From contig PIYA01000004.1 in assembly GCA_003601785.1 (NCBI GenBank), positions 1 to 22,082 of the forward strand: a stretch of 22,082 bases of DNA, in the 5' to 3' direction. Below the pieces are notes generated by a model. That model saw only the letters and a list, made by a program, of their open reading frames with translations. It did no database searches and was not told the DNA's origin. Of this stretch, positions 7,285-15,458 are shown piece after piece. Source of the stretch: Candidatus Bathyarchaeota archaeon (GTDB taxonomy: Archaea; Thermoproteota; Bathyarchaeia; Bathyarchaeales; Bathycorpusculaceae). Positions within the stretch are counted from its first letter, which is position 1. Every line of letters starts with the position of its first letter. The position numbers and the translations under genes are program-made.

Positions 7285-8820
7285 CTACCTATGTTTGTCT
7301 TTCCGGCTTAACTTAGCAAATCTTTCTCTAACAGCTTTCACCAACGCTTTTCTCAACCTCTCCCCTTTAAGCTTTGAAAGCCTTATCTCCCTTAACTGCT
7401 TTGCCAACGTGTTGTCATAGAGAGAGTTTCGCGCCCACCTCTCAAAATCTCTGCGTTTGACATGAAACTTTATAGATTTCAAATTGACTTTCTGAAGAGC
7501 CTTCAAAAAGCCTTTAAGACTCCACGCCTTCACCCCGGTGAAGTGTTTCTCTCCAACACCATCATAGAAGAGAAACGGTTCATTTGCAGACATCACCGTA
7601 AGTCTCACTCTGTTTTCAAAGTCGAGTATCGCTGACTGAGCAGTTACGAAGGCATCCACTGGAGAGCCGAACGGACTGAAGTAGGAATGAACCTCTCCCG
7701 GAGCACCACCCGACGTGAACATGTAATAAAGGTGGTCGCTTGTCTGGAAACAGCGCCACACTTTCAAGAAATCCTTGTCTTCCGATTCCTTAACAAAAGG
7801 TTCAATCTCCCTCACGCTTGTGTAGTAAGCCCACTGCATGGTGTTTCCAAGCCAGCAGCTCGCGTCTCTCTCCAAATCAGCCCAAGAGACTGTTCCACCA
7901 AGTTCTGGAACATCAATTTCTCCAACGGGAGAATACTTCTCCACGATTTCAGAGGGGGTAGCCATATGCAAATGCCACCACTTCAAAATCTCCCCGGGTA
8001 AATGCTTCAAAAAATCATGGATACCCGTTTCCGGCCAGTGATGCTCACCGAACGTTTCATAATCTGGAAAAATGTTTATACAATGCCCAGGAGTTGCAGC
8101 CAGCCAGCTTGCGTACTTGTCGGCTGTTAAGGGCCATTCACTCCACCATCTAGCAGAGAACCTGAAGCCTATATCATCTGTGAGTTTGTAGTTCCGCAGT
8201 AGAACCTTGATTTTTTTGCAGCCTTTCGGTGTGTAAAGGTGGTTCGGTGATTTTCCAGCTAATATTCTTTCTGTGCCTTCGGTGAATATTCCTTTAAACC
8301 CTAGTTTTTCAACGGTTTTTGCTATGGCGTTGTTGTAGAGTAACTCGGTGTTTTCGAAGACTTTAGGCGTGTAACCAAGCAGATCTTTCACCGCTTGTCT
8401 ATGCATTTTCACTTGTTCGATGAACTCATCTCTTTCTGGATATAAGCTTGCCAGCGAATGATAGTATGTCTGATTCAGAAATTCAACACAGCCTGTTTCC
8501 GCAAGCTGTTTGAAAGATTCTAAAAGGTCTTTGTTGAACATTTCGCATTGTTCTAGAAAAACTCCGGAAAGGCTGAATGAAACTTTTACCTGTTTTTTCT
8601 CCTTTTTGTATTTTTCAATCAGGTCAAGCAGTATTTGATTTGATGGAAAATAACATTTTTTACATGCTCTTTCAAAAATTTCTCTGTCTTTTGCACGGTC
8701 AAAATAATAGTCGAATAATTCCTTCTTTTTCACCCGTTTGAAAATCTGGTGTTCCCAGAAGAAGTTTCGCTTTAATCTGTGAGGTTGATGAACTTCGAAC
8801 ACGAACACTATGGCTGTCAA
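7285..8820 (-). CDS. GH57 glycoside hydrolase, alpha-amylase type
   Basis: Cytoplasmic GH57 enzyme (no signal peptide) expected to cut or rearrange alpha-1,4-glucan. Family landmarks: HQPHR (11-15), the nucleophile region FENTELLYNN with E159 the likely nucleophile (E156 is close by), and IFPDYETFGEHHW with D253 as likely general acid/base. WWSEWPLTADKYASWL and the C-terminal helical domain agree with intracellular archaeal alpha-amylases related to MJ1611; 511 residues is close to the family size. The last ~30 residues are a basic helix. The start is TTG at 8820, six bases after AGAGGG; the HQP motif sits about ten residues in, as expected. It is the first gene of the four-gene operon with the winged-helix protein and two glycosyltransferase genes. 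Exact specificity (amylase, pullulanase, transferase) is not certain. Confidence 0.88.
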   Translation of the reverse strand: MTAIVFVFEVHQPHRLKRNFFWEHQIFKRVKKKELFDYYFDRAKDREIFERACKKCYFPSNQILLDLIEKYKKEKKQVKVSFSLSGVFLEQCEMFNKDLLESFKQLAETGCVEFLNQTYYHSLASLYPERDEFIEQVKMHRQAVKDLLGYTPKVFENTELLYNNAIAKTVEKLGFKGIFTEGTERILAGKSPNHLYTPKGCKKIKVLLRNYKLTDDIGFRFSARWWSEWPLTADKYASWLAATPGHCINIFPDYETFGEHHWPETGIHDFLKHLPGEILKWWHLHMATPSEIVEKYSPVGEIDVPELGGTVSWADLERDASCWLGNTMQWAYYTSVREIEPFVKESEDKDFLKVWRCFQTSDHLYYMFTSGGAPGEVHSYFSPFGSPVDAFVTAQSAILDFENRVRLTVMSANEPFLFYDGVGEKHFTGVKAWSLKGFLKALQKVNLKSIKFHVKRRDFERWARNSLYDNTLAKQLREIRLSKLKGERLRKALVKAVRERFAKLSRKDKHR

Positions 8821-8914
8821 GGTTAACCCTCTATTTCATATTGGTTTTTGAGCTTATTTCTGTTTGCTGAGGTTGCGGTTGAAAAGTTTAGGTTGGATTC
8901 TGATACTAAATTCA

Positions 8915-8926
8915 TAATTTATTTAT
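8915..8926 (+). promoter_or_regulatory. TATA-like box for the NucS-like gene
   Basis: TAATTTATTTAT lies in the divergent gap between the GH57 gene and the nuclease-fold gene. Transcription about 25 bases downstream would leave a ~20-base leader that carries the AAAGGTGA site at 8953-8960. Composition and spacing only. Confidence 0.35.
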
Positions 8927-8965
8927 CCTTTGTTCTTGCATCTTCCTTTACAAAAGGTGACAAAA

Positions 8966-9643
8966 TTGTCAGTAGAGAGAATAAGTGTAGAAAGCAAACA
9001 AGAGTTAGCACAGATGATAAAGAAGGAAATAAGCCAAATAGAAAAAGAACTAAGCCCAATATGTGATAACGTTCCAATAAACGACAAAACAACCCTTGAC
9101 CTTCTATGCCACGACGACAACGGACAACTCGTAATTGTACAATTGAACGTCAGCGAAGACGACAACATGTTACTTCAAGGAATACAAAGCCTAGACTACG
9201 TTGACAGATTCAAATCGTTCCTGAAAGCCACATACAACAAGCACAAAATCAACGACAAAGAAAAACCACGATTAATCCTGATTGCACCAAGTTTCTCAGA
9301 GACCCTCCGCCACGCAGTTGAACACATGAAAGGGTTACGTGTTGACCTCTACGAGTGGGAGTACTTAAAACTTGGAGACCATAAAGGTCTTCGCCTCCAA
9401 CCCATTTTTACATGGAAATCTGAGGAAAAACCGAAAGAGAAGATTAAGCCACCGGAGAAGAAGCCGAAACCACCGAAAAAGAAAGAGCCAGAACCTAAAG
9501 TTGAAAAAAAGGAAGAACCAAAACCAAAGCCAGAACCGCCAAAAGAAGAAACCCCAAAGTTTCCACCGCCACCGGAAAAGCCTAAAGAAGAAACTGAACC
9601 TGAGGAAGAGAAGAGACCGAAGAGGAAACTAAGGCTGTTTTAA
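8966..9643 (+). CDS. NucS/EndoMS-like nuclease-fold protein, catalytic residues lost, Pro/Lys/Glu-rich tail
   Basis: The first ~150 residues look like a PD-(D/E)xK nuclease domain of the NucS/EndoMS kind: TTLDLLCHDDNGQLVIVQLNV (broken here for reading: LDLLCHDDNG then QLVIVQLN), followed by a helix with QGIQSLDYVDRF and the strand LILIAPSF. D45 is kept, but the E-x-K that should follow is Q59-L-N61, so metal-dependent cleavage is unlikely. Residues ~151-225 are low complexity, rich in Pro, Lys and Glu (EKPKEK, KKPKPPKKK, PKPKPEPPK), ending KRKLRLF. That tail should be disordered and could bind nucleic acid or protein. Start TTG 8966 follows AAAGGTGA by five bases; an earlier in-frame TTG at 8930 has no ribosome site. 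The family link is pattern-based and moderately sure. Confidence 0.65.
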   Translation: MSVERISVESKQELAQMIKKEISQIEKELSPICDNVPINDKTTLDLLCHDDNGQLVIVQLNVSEDDNMLLQGIQSLDYVDRFKSFLKATYNKHKINDKEKPRLILIAPSFSETLRHAVEHMKGLRVDLYEWEYLKLGDHKGLRLQPIFTWKSEEKPKEKIKPPEKKPKPPKKKEPEPKVEKKEEPKPKPEPPKEETPKFPPPPEKPKEETEPEEEKRPKRKLRLF

Positions 9644-9712
9644 ACCTTTGGCTAAGCATTGTTTGCATTCACTTCACATCTTATTACGATAGAATGTAGT
9701 TGAGGAACTAAA

Positions 9713-11011
9713 ATGCGAATAGGATTTTTCGTTTGGGAGTATCCACCCGCCCTTGTCGGCGGTTTAGGCACATACGCTGAATACATGACCCGTGAATTTG
9801 TTTCCATGGGTAACGACGTAACGGTTTTCACTCTTAACCCTGGAAACTTGAAAACAAGGGAGATAATTAAAGGCGTTGAGGTTCACAGACCCCTGATTGC
9901 CGATGCAAGCAACGTTTTTCCAATGTTCGTCATCGACGACTTGAAAAGGTGGGGTACAAACATACGATTGTTCAACGACATATTCATCTACAACATCTTA
10001 AGCGCGACAAAGTTTGTGAACAGCATGCTGAAAAAAGAAGGATGCCACTACGACATCGTATGCGTCCACGACTGGTTAAGCAGCATCGCAGGGTTAATAA
10101 TAAAGAACGAGACCAAGGTTCCAGTTATCTTTCACGTTCATAGCACCGAATGGGGTAGAAGCGGGGGACAAGGCTCCAGTGTTGTTTCACACCTCGAATG
10201 GGCAACGGCGCAGAAAGCAAACAGAATAATAACAGTCAGCCATGCCATGCAAGAAGACTTGATAAGGCACGGCTGGCCAAAATCGAAGATAAGCGTCGTC
10301 TGGAACGGAGTGGACCCAGAGCGATATAATCCAGATAACTGTAAGCCAGAGGATGTTGAGGCAATTCGCGCTAAATACCATATAAGACCAGACGAGAAAA
10401 TGCTTCTTTTCCTCGGGAGACTCACATGGGTGAAGGGTATCAGAAATCTTGTGCAGGCGATGCCCATGGTTTTGGAGGATTATCCAAACGTGAAACTTGT
10501 GATTTTGGGCAAGGGTGAACAGCAGAATGATATAATTGAGACCGCGAGCAGACTTGGAGTAAGCGACAGAATCGCGTGTAGATTTGAGTTTGTGCCTGAA
10601 AAAGAACGCATACTCCACTACGCCGCTTCAGACGTTTGCATATTCCCCTCAACCTATGAGCCCTTCGGCATTGTAAGCCTGGAAGCCATGTCCATGGCGA
10701 AGCCTTTAGTTGTCGGCGCCCAAGGTGTTGTCGGCTTCAGAGAACAAGTTGTATCATCCGGACCAGACCAAAACGGGGTTCACGTGAACGGTGGAAACCC
10801 AGCGGACATAGCTTGGGGAATAAAACAAGTCTTATGCGACCCGGACAGAGCGAAAAGGTGGGGAGAAAACGGTAGAAAAAGAGTCTTACAATACTTCACA
10901 TGGAGAGAAGCAGCCAAACAAACACTACGGATATACGAGATGGTTCAACATCCACAATCACAAGAAGAATATAAAGTTGTTGACTTAATCGAAAAATTAA
11001 CGCACGAGTAA
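9713..11011 (+). CDS. Glycosyltransferase, glycogen synthase-like (GT4/GT5)
   Basis: Complete 432-residue GT-B enzyme. The N-terminal domain starts FFVWEYPPALVGGLGTYAE with the glycine loop intact and has VCVHDWLSS; the donor domain has FLGRLTWVKGIRNL and the E-x7-E motif in EPFGIVSLEAMSMAKPLVV. It is a paralogue of the glycosyltransferase at 5113-6360 but not its close duplicate. This form is common in archaeal glycogen synthases, so glucan elongation from ADP- or UDP-glucose is the first guess; trehalose- or lipid-sugar synthesis is possible. The ATG at 9713 follows TGAGGA by about seven bases. It lies 69 bases after the NucS-like gene on the same strand and converges on pgk. Confidence 0.85.
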   Translation: MRIGFFVWEYPPALVGGLGTYAEYMTREFVSMGNDVTVFTLNPGNLKTREIIKGVEVHRPLIADASNVFPMFVIDDLKRWGTNIRLFNDIFIYNILSATKFVNSMLKKEGCHYDIVCVHDWLSSIAGLIIKNETKVPVIFHVHSTEWGRSGGQGSSVVSHLEWATAQKANRIITVSHAMQEDLIRHGWPKSKISVVWNGVDPERYNPDNCKPEDVEAIRAKYHIRPDEKMLLFLGRLTWVKGIRNLVQAMPMVLEDYPNVKLVILGKGEQQNDIIETASRLGVSDRIACRFEFVPEKERILHYAASDVCIFPSTYEPFGIVSLEAMSMAKPLVVGAQGVVGFREQVVSSGPDQNGVHVNGGNPADIAWGIKQVLCDPDRAKRWGENGRKRVLQYFTWREAAKQTLRIYEMVQHPQSQEEYKVVDLIEKLTHE

Positions 11012-11111
11012 AACCCTGCCTCCCATTTTACCAGACAAATCTTCACTGCAGAAAAACCTAGGGGGGTCTATCGGTTTTAAGCAAAATTCAGCCATAAAAC
11101 CAAACGAGAAA

Positions 11112-12341
11112 CTAGACTTTTCTCGTCGCCGCCTTCTCTAACGCAACGACGCCAGGTAGCTTCTTACCCATCAGAAACTCTATCAAAGCCCCACCAGCAG
11201 TGCTGATGTAAGAAATTTTCTCCGCTAACCCGAACTCTTTCAACGCTGCCACCGTGTGACCGCCACCAGCAAGAGAGAACGCCTTTGAATCAGCAACCTC
11301 TCCGAAAATCTTCCTTGTTCCATAGGAGAACTCGCTGTTTTCAAAAACTCCCATGGGTCCGCTTAGCACTATTGATTTTGCCCTTCGAATTATTTCACCG
11401 TAATTCTTAACGGTTTCAGGTCCTATGTCAAATATCGGATAATCGGTTGGCATGTCTCTAACCAGAACCTCTCTTCTCTTTCCATCAACTTCTACAGCGA
11501 CGTCCGCTGGAACCTTCACGGCATCTGAATATTTTGCCATAAGCTCTTTTATTCCCGGTATCAGTTCTAAAAGCTGATTCTGTTTAAGAAAATCCATGTT
11601 CGGCTTTCCCAAGTCAAAATCTTTCGCCGCTAAAAACAGTTGACCTGTCACTCCACCTGTGAGCACGTAATCCGCTATCCCATTGTCTAAAACATATTTT
11701 GAAATTTCCAATGAATCATCAGCTTTTGCCCCACCGAGAATGTAAACACATGGTTTCTCCGGATTTTCTAAAACCCTACTCAGAGATTTAAGTTCCCTTT
11801 CCATAATTCTTCCAGCGACACTCGGCAGAACAGCGGTGAAACCTACGATTGAAACGTGGGCTCTATGTGCGGTTGCGAAGGCGTCATTGACAAAAACATC
11901 TGCTAAGGGTGCAAGTTTTTGAACAAGCTCCGTTTTCGCGTGTTCTTCTGGTGTTCCCTTCTTCGTTTCTGCAGGATAAGTTCTCACGTTCTCTAAAACC
12001 AACACTTCGCCGCTTTTCAGTTCTTTAATAGCCTTTTTCGCCTTTTCTCCGAAAAGGTCATTAACATACTTGACCGGTTTTCCAAGAACCCCACCGAGTA
12101 TTTCCGCATGCTGCTTTAAAGGTATAAAATCAGGTTTACCCATCCTCCCTTGATGAGCCAAAACCACAATTTTTGCACCTTTTTCCACAAGTTCCTTTAT
12201 GGTCGTCTCACCGTGCGCTCGAATCCGTGTGGCATCCAAGATTTTTTTGGTCTCTGGGTCAATCGGAGAGTTAAAGTCCACTCTTACTATGGCGACTTTA
12301 TCTTTGAAGTCAAAGTCATCTAGGGTTAAGAATTTAGCCAA
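11112..12341 (-). CDS. pgk: Phosphoglycerate kinase (archaeal type)
   Basis: Transfers phosphate between 1,3-bisphosphoglycerate and ADP in glycolysis and runs backwards in gluconeogenesis; cytosolic. 409 residues. Motifs in order: RVDFNSPID (about 20-28), GRMGKPD, the VLENVR block, FVNDAFATAHRAHVS, YILGGAKADDS, LSGPMGVFE, and the glycine-rich GGGHTVAAL nucleotide loop. The length and the SPID and GGGHT variants fit the archaeal branch. The start is TTG at 12341, eight bases after AGAGGTG; an ATG seven bases earlier is in another frame. It follows gap by 46 bases on the same strand, so the two successive pathway steps share an operon. Confidence 0.95.
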   Translation of the reverse strand: MAKFLTLDDFDFKDKVAIVRVDFNSPIDPETKKILDATRIRAHGETTIKELVEKGAKIVVLAHQGRMGKPDFIPLKQHAEILGGVLGKPVKYVNDLFGEKAKKAIKELKSGEVLVLENVRTYPAETKKGTPEEHAKTELVQKLAPLADVFVNDAFATAHRAHVSIVGFTAVLPSVAGRIMERELKSLSRVLENPEKPCVYILGGAKADDSLEISKYVLDNGIADYVLTGGVTGQLFLAAKDFDLGKPNMDFLKQNQLLELIPGIKELMAKYSDAVKVPADVAVEVDGKRREVLVRDMPTDYPIFDIGPETVKNYGEIIRRAKSIVLSGPMGVFENSEFSYGTRKIFGEVADSKAFSLAGGGHTVAALKEFGLAEKISYISTAGGALIEFLMGKKLPGVVALEKAATRKV

Positions 12342-12387
12342 TGCCCATACACCTCTAAATTTAAAAAAGGAGATAGTAGATTTGGTT

Positions 12388-13458
12388 TTAGTATAGAACC
12401 TTCGGGATTTTCAGAGCTTCGTTGGTTTTCTGAATGCTTCTGTTCGCATCTTTCTCTATGAGAGTCAACGCTCTGATGGCGTCCACGTTTTCCGGTATGA
12501 CATCGTTTTCGTTCGGACAAGCCGCCGCTATAAGCACCTCGTTTCCCCCGATTACCGTGATGAAGTCTTCCCAGATTGGAATAGTGTATATGTCTCCTCT
12601 CGGGAGCCCTATGTCACGGCTTATCTCGATTATCGCTGCTAAACCGATGACGCCGTCTTTTGAGTTTACGAAGGTTAGTCTAGGCTCGTTTCGCAAAGCG
12701 TTGATGACATCTTCACGCGTAATTGTTTGGTCAAATATTACATCGTAAAAGTGGAAGTGGTACATAGTGTGAGAACCTTTAACGGCGGCGCTGTACAAAT
12801 CTGGAATTGCGTCATGTATGACCGTTTTCACGTCTGGTGCATGGTGGCTCGGAAGATGAGACGGAACAACCGTGTTCATTATTCCTCCAGTGTCTCCCTT
12901 CACAGGGTCCGTTGCACGGCGGACAAGAACCATCCTCGCCCTCTTAACCTTGAAATGCGAGTAAAGCGCATGGAATATTCTGCACGCTGCTGTCGTGTTG
13001 CATGATACGATTCGACAGTATCTATGTCCGCCTTCCGCTTTTTCCAATGCCTCGTTATAGTTGCACTGAGCAACAAAGCTTAGGTTAGCGGTCTCATGTT
13101 TTTCACCGCCTTCAAAAATCGCCTTAACCCCGTATTTATCATAGAGCGCCTCTTTGTTTTTAACACCGAAACCCGCTGGTGCACAGTCAATCACAACATC
13201 CACAGCTCCTTGACGAAGCAAATCCTCCAGAGTCCCAGCCACATTGATTCCAGCTTCCTTCATTGCTTCAGTTCGCTTAGGGTCAGATATGCTGCAGTAA
13301 ACCGTGTATCCCTTTCTCTGAGCCATTTTTACACGCCAGTCTGAGACTACATCAGCTACGCCTACAAGTTCCATGTCGTCTTGCAGAGCAACGGCGTCGG
13401 CAACCCTTTTCCCTATAACTCCATATCCGTTTAGGAGCACTTTCACTTTTCCATTCAA
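12388..13458 (-). CDS. gap: Type II glyceraldehyde-3-phosphate dehydrogenase (archaeal, NAD(P)+)
   Basis: Phosphorylating GAPDH of the archaeal type II family (EC 1.2.1.59 group), making 1,3-bisphosphoglycerate, the substrate of the pgk product encoded next. The Rossmann motif LLNGYGVIGKRVADAV sits at the N-terminus, and the catalytic cysteine is C153 in VSCNTTAACRIFHAL; further landmarks are RRATDPV, IMNTVVPSHLPSHHAPDV and HTMYHFHFYDV. A longer in-frame TTG (13467) begins only one or two bases after GGAGG, so I choose the TTG at 13458 with spacing 9, which puts the product (356 residues) at MNGKVKVLLNGYG, like other archaeal GAPDHs. A possible extension of about a dozen residues precedes the catalytic loop (NEALEKAEGGHRY). 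Confidence 0.95.
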   Translation of the reverse strand: MNGKVKVLLNGYGVIGKRVADAVALQDDMELVGVADVVSDWRVKMAQRKGYTVYCSISDPKRTEAMKEAGINVAGTLEDLLRQGAVDVVIDCAPAGFGVKNKEALYDKYGVKAIFEGGEKHETANLSFVAQCNYNEALEKAEGGHRYCRIVSCNTTAACRIFHALYSHFKVKRARMVLVRRATDPVKGDTGGIMNTVVPSHLPSHHAPDVKTVIHDAIPDLYSAAVKGSHTMYHFHFYDVIFDQTITREDVINALRNEPRLTFVNSKDGVIGLAAIIEISRDIGLPRGDIYTIPIWEDFITVIGGNEVLIAAACPNENDVIPENVDAIRALTLIEKDANRSIQKTNEALKIPKVLY

Positions 13459-13502
13459 AACCGACAATCCTCCAAGTTTGCATTAAACTTCAGTTATGAA
13501 GG

Positions 13503-13523
13503 TATTAAATTTTTTCATTTAAA
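13503..13523 (-). promoter_or_regulatory. AT-rich promoter region of gap-pgk
   Basis: Read on the minus strand the region holds two TATA-like runs, TTTAAAT (13517-13523) and AATTTAATA (13503-13511). Either would place a transcript start 20-40 bases before the gap start codon, upstream of its GGAGG site. I cannot say which is used. Confidence 0.35.
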
Positions 13524-13565
13524 GACTAAAATTCTGTTGAAAACAATTAGAAGAAAAGGGAAGGT

Positions 13566-14912
13566 TTATCGCAGCCTCCGAAGCGCCACTTGAGCCGCAA
13601 GCACCATCGGTTCCCAAGTCTCATTTAACGGCGGAGCATAAGCCGTATCCGCTTTTGCTAGCTCTCTCACAGTCATGTGCTTCTGTATGGCAATGGATAA
13701 GGCGTTTACACGTTGAGTAACCTCTTCGCCTCCGATTATCTCAGCCCCAACTATTCGCTCAGACTCTTTCTCTACGACAAGTTTTATTCTGATGCCTTTA
13801 CCACCTGGGTAATATTCAGGTCTCGTCTTAGACGTAATCGTTCCAGTCACCGTTTCAAGTCCAGCCTTTTTCGCAAAGAACTCCGTTAGTCCAGTGACAC
13901 CTATCTCTGTGTCAAAAAGTTTCGTAACCGCAGAACCTAACACCCCTGGAAAGACAGCGTATCCACCAGCCGCGTTTGTTCCAGCCACCTTGGCTTGTCT
14001 AACAGCAGTCGTTCCCAGCTGACATAGAGTTGGTCGCCGCGTGATCAAGTTAACGCATTCAACACAGTCTCCAGCTGCGTAAACGTCTTTAACGTTTGTT
14101 TCCATGCGCATGTTAGTTTTTATCCCTCTGGTTTCTCCTAGGGTGATCCCCGCTTTCCTAGCCAGCTCCGTGTTTGCTCTAACTCCAAACGCGGCGATGA
14201 TCAAATCAGCGTTTAACTGTTCCCCACCGGCAACTATTCCCGTGACTTTTTCTGCGCCCAGAAACTCTTCAACCCCCTTGCCAACCATTATGCGTATGCC
14301 TTTCTCCTCAAGCATCCTCTGCACTTCTCCAGCCATATCAGCGTCAAGCATAGCTGGAAGAATCTGCGGCAACAGCTCGACAACCGTTACTTCTAAACCT
14401 CTCTCCCGAAGAGCCACAGCCGTCTCTATCCCTATTAGACCAGCACCCATAACGATGGCTGACTTAGCTCCGTTTCTTACAGCTTGGTCTATACGTTCAC
14501 CGTCTTCTATCGTCCTGAGCACATAAATCCCTGGTTTTTCTCGGCCTTTGATCGGCGGTATGAATGGAGACGCGCCAGTAGCGAGAATCAGACTGTCATA
14601 TTGTAGAGTCTCCTGCTTTCCATTTTTATCTTGAATCTCCACGGTTTTGCTTTTTACATCTATATTCGTTGCCGTTGTTTCCAATAGAAGATTAAGCTTC
14701 ATCATCTGAAAATAAGATAGGGGAAAAACCACGAGGTTGTCAAAGCTTGGTATGTGCCCGCCTAAGACGAAGGGCAGCCCGCAAGGTGAATAGCCAGCGC
14801 GCCTCTGCTTAGTTATAAGCGTTATCTCAGCCGTTCTATCCGTTTTCCTAGCAGCTGAAGCCGCGTCAACCCCCGCGGCGTGGGCGCCGATTATCACTAT
14901 ACGTCTCGACAT
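13566..14912 (-). CDS. FAD/NAD(P)H disulfide oxidoreductase, CoA-disulfide reductase / NADH oxidase family
   Basis: Flavoprotein of the one-cysteine peroxide/CoA-disulfide reductase group, 448 residues. N-terminal FAD-binding IVIIGAHAAG, the single redox cysteine C44 in GYSPCGLPF, the LILATGASPF strand, the NAD(P)H-binding GAGLIGIETAVAL, and the second FAD motif DVYAAGDCVE are all present, followed by the dimerisation domain. Relatives reduce CoA disulfide, polysulfide or oxygen using NADH. It starts (ATG 14912, AGGAT six bases before) three bases after the gcvH stop, so the two are co-translated; it is not a dihydrolipoamide dehydrogenase, which would have a CxxxxC pair. Activity on a lipoyl protein is conjecture from the neighbour. 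Confidence 0.88.
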   Translation of the reverse strand: MSRRIVIIGAHAAGVDAASAARKTDRTAEITLITKQRRAGYSPCGLPFVLGGHIPSFDNLVVFPLSYFQMMKLNLLLETTATNIDVKSKTVEIQDKNGKQETLQYDSLILATGASPFIPPIKGREKPGIYVLRTIEDGERIDQAVRNGAKSAIVMGAGLIGIETAVALRERGLEVTVVELLPQILPAMLDADMAGEVQRMLEEKGIRIMVGKGVEEFLGAEKVTGIVAGGEQLNADLIIAAFGVRANTELARKAGITLGETRGIKTNMRMETNVKDVYAAGDCVECVNLITRRPTLCQLGTTAVRQAKVAGTNAAGGYAVFPGVLGSAVTKLFDTEIGVTGLTEFFAKKAGLETVTGTITSKTRPEYYPGGKGIRIKLVVEKESERIVGAEIIGGEEVTQRVNALSIAIQKHMTVRELAKADTAYAPPLNETWEPMVLAAQVALRRLR

Positions 14913-14915
14913 CGC

Positions 14916-15332
14916 CTATCCTTTCTTTACCAGACTTTTATGCCACTCAACGGCTTGGTTGAAGTCCATCAAGTTCGCCAGTTCTGCCTGAAGATTCGAA
15001 GGCTTCACCACCAGAAGCCAACCTTTTCCATAGGGGTCTTGATTCAAGATTTCTGGTTTCTCCTGCACTTCCGCGTTAACTTCTTCGATTGTTCCGCTTA
15101 CAGCGGCAACCAAATCCGAAACGGATTTCACCGATTCCACAGTGCCGTAGGGTTCATTCTGTTTAACGGTTGCTCCTGAACTTGGCAACTCAACATAAAC
15201 AATTTCGCGGAGTTGTTTCTGAGCATAGTCCGTTATACCCATGCGAACCTTGTCGCCCTCAATTTTCAGCCACTCAAAATCCTTCGTATAGTACAGGCCT
15301 TCTGGCACATCGTAACCGTCTACTTTCACCAT
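14916..15332 (-). CDS. gcvH: GcvH-like lipoyl carrier protein
   Basis: H protein of the glycine cleavage system or a related lipoyl-binding carrier, 138 residues. The start motif YTKDFEWLKIEGDKVRMGITDYAQ and the lipoylation loop ESVKSVSDL with K69 as the lipoyl lysine are clear, then NAEVQEKPEILNQDPYGKGWL. The ATG at 15332 follows AGAGGTG by eight bases; an earlier in-frame TTG (15350) would place that ribosome site inside the gene. No glycine decarboxylase (P), T or L protein gene is in the window. Its only partner here is the flavoprotein gene three bases downstream, so it may serve glycine cleavage elsewhere or another lipoyl-dependent process, as LbpA proteins do in sulfur oxidation. Confidence 0.9.
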   Translation of the reverse strand: MVKVDGYDVPEGLYYTKDFEWLKIEGDKVRMGITDYAQKQLREIVYVELPSSGATVKQNEPYGTVESVKSVSDLVAAVSGTIEEVNAEVQEKPEILNQDPYGKGWLLVVKPSNLQAELANLMDFNQAVEWHKSLVKKG

Positions 15333-15458
15333 ACACGCTTCACCTCTCAAATAGTGGTTATTCTTTTCACATTCAGCCTTTAAAAATTAACCGTTACTAG
15401 AAGCGTTTTTGCAATGATAACTACCTTAGTATGCGGCGGAACGATTAACAATTGTAAG

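Noticed and set aside
8848..9066. Possible short gene in the gap before the NucS-like gene
   Set aside because: It runs mostly over the NucS-like frame and has no ribosome site; its Lys/Arg/Asn content comes from the AT-rich spacer and frame shift.
9416..9640. Repeat-like DNA encoding the Pro/Lys/Glu tail, considered as a CRISPR or tandem repeat
   Set aside because: No repeat unit of constant length or spacer is present; it is low-complexity coding sequence in frame with the upstream domain.
9614..9640. KRKLRLF tail of the NucS-like protein as a PIP box
   Set aside because: The conserved Gln and the spacing of the PIP consensus are missing.
10187..10618. Opposite-strand open frame of about 140 codons in the glycosyltransferase at 9713
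   Set aside because: It lies wholly within a conserved enzyme gene, and its product is Cys/Phe/Leu-rich without domain pattern.
11012..11111. Convergent gap after the glycosyltransferase, examined for an RNA gene or terminator hairpin
   Set aside because: It has a CCTAGGGGGG run but no convincing stem-loop or tRNA-like fold.
14104..14526. Open frame of 140 codons antisense to the flavoprotein gene
   Set aside because: The flavoprotein frame has FAD and NAD motifs across this region; the antisense product is Ser/Pro/Ile-rich shadow sequence.
15333..15458. Gap before gcvH, examined for a riboswitch (glycine-type) or small RNA
   Set aside because: At about 125 bases of AT-rich sequence, it shows a TATA-like TTTTTAAAG on the minus strand, but no glycine-riboswitch consensus or paired structure that I can see.
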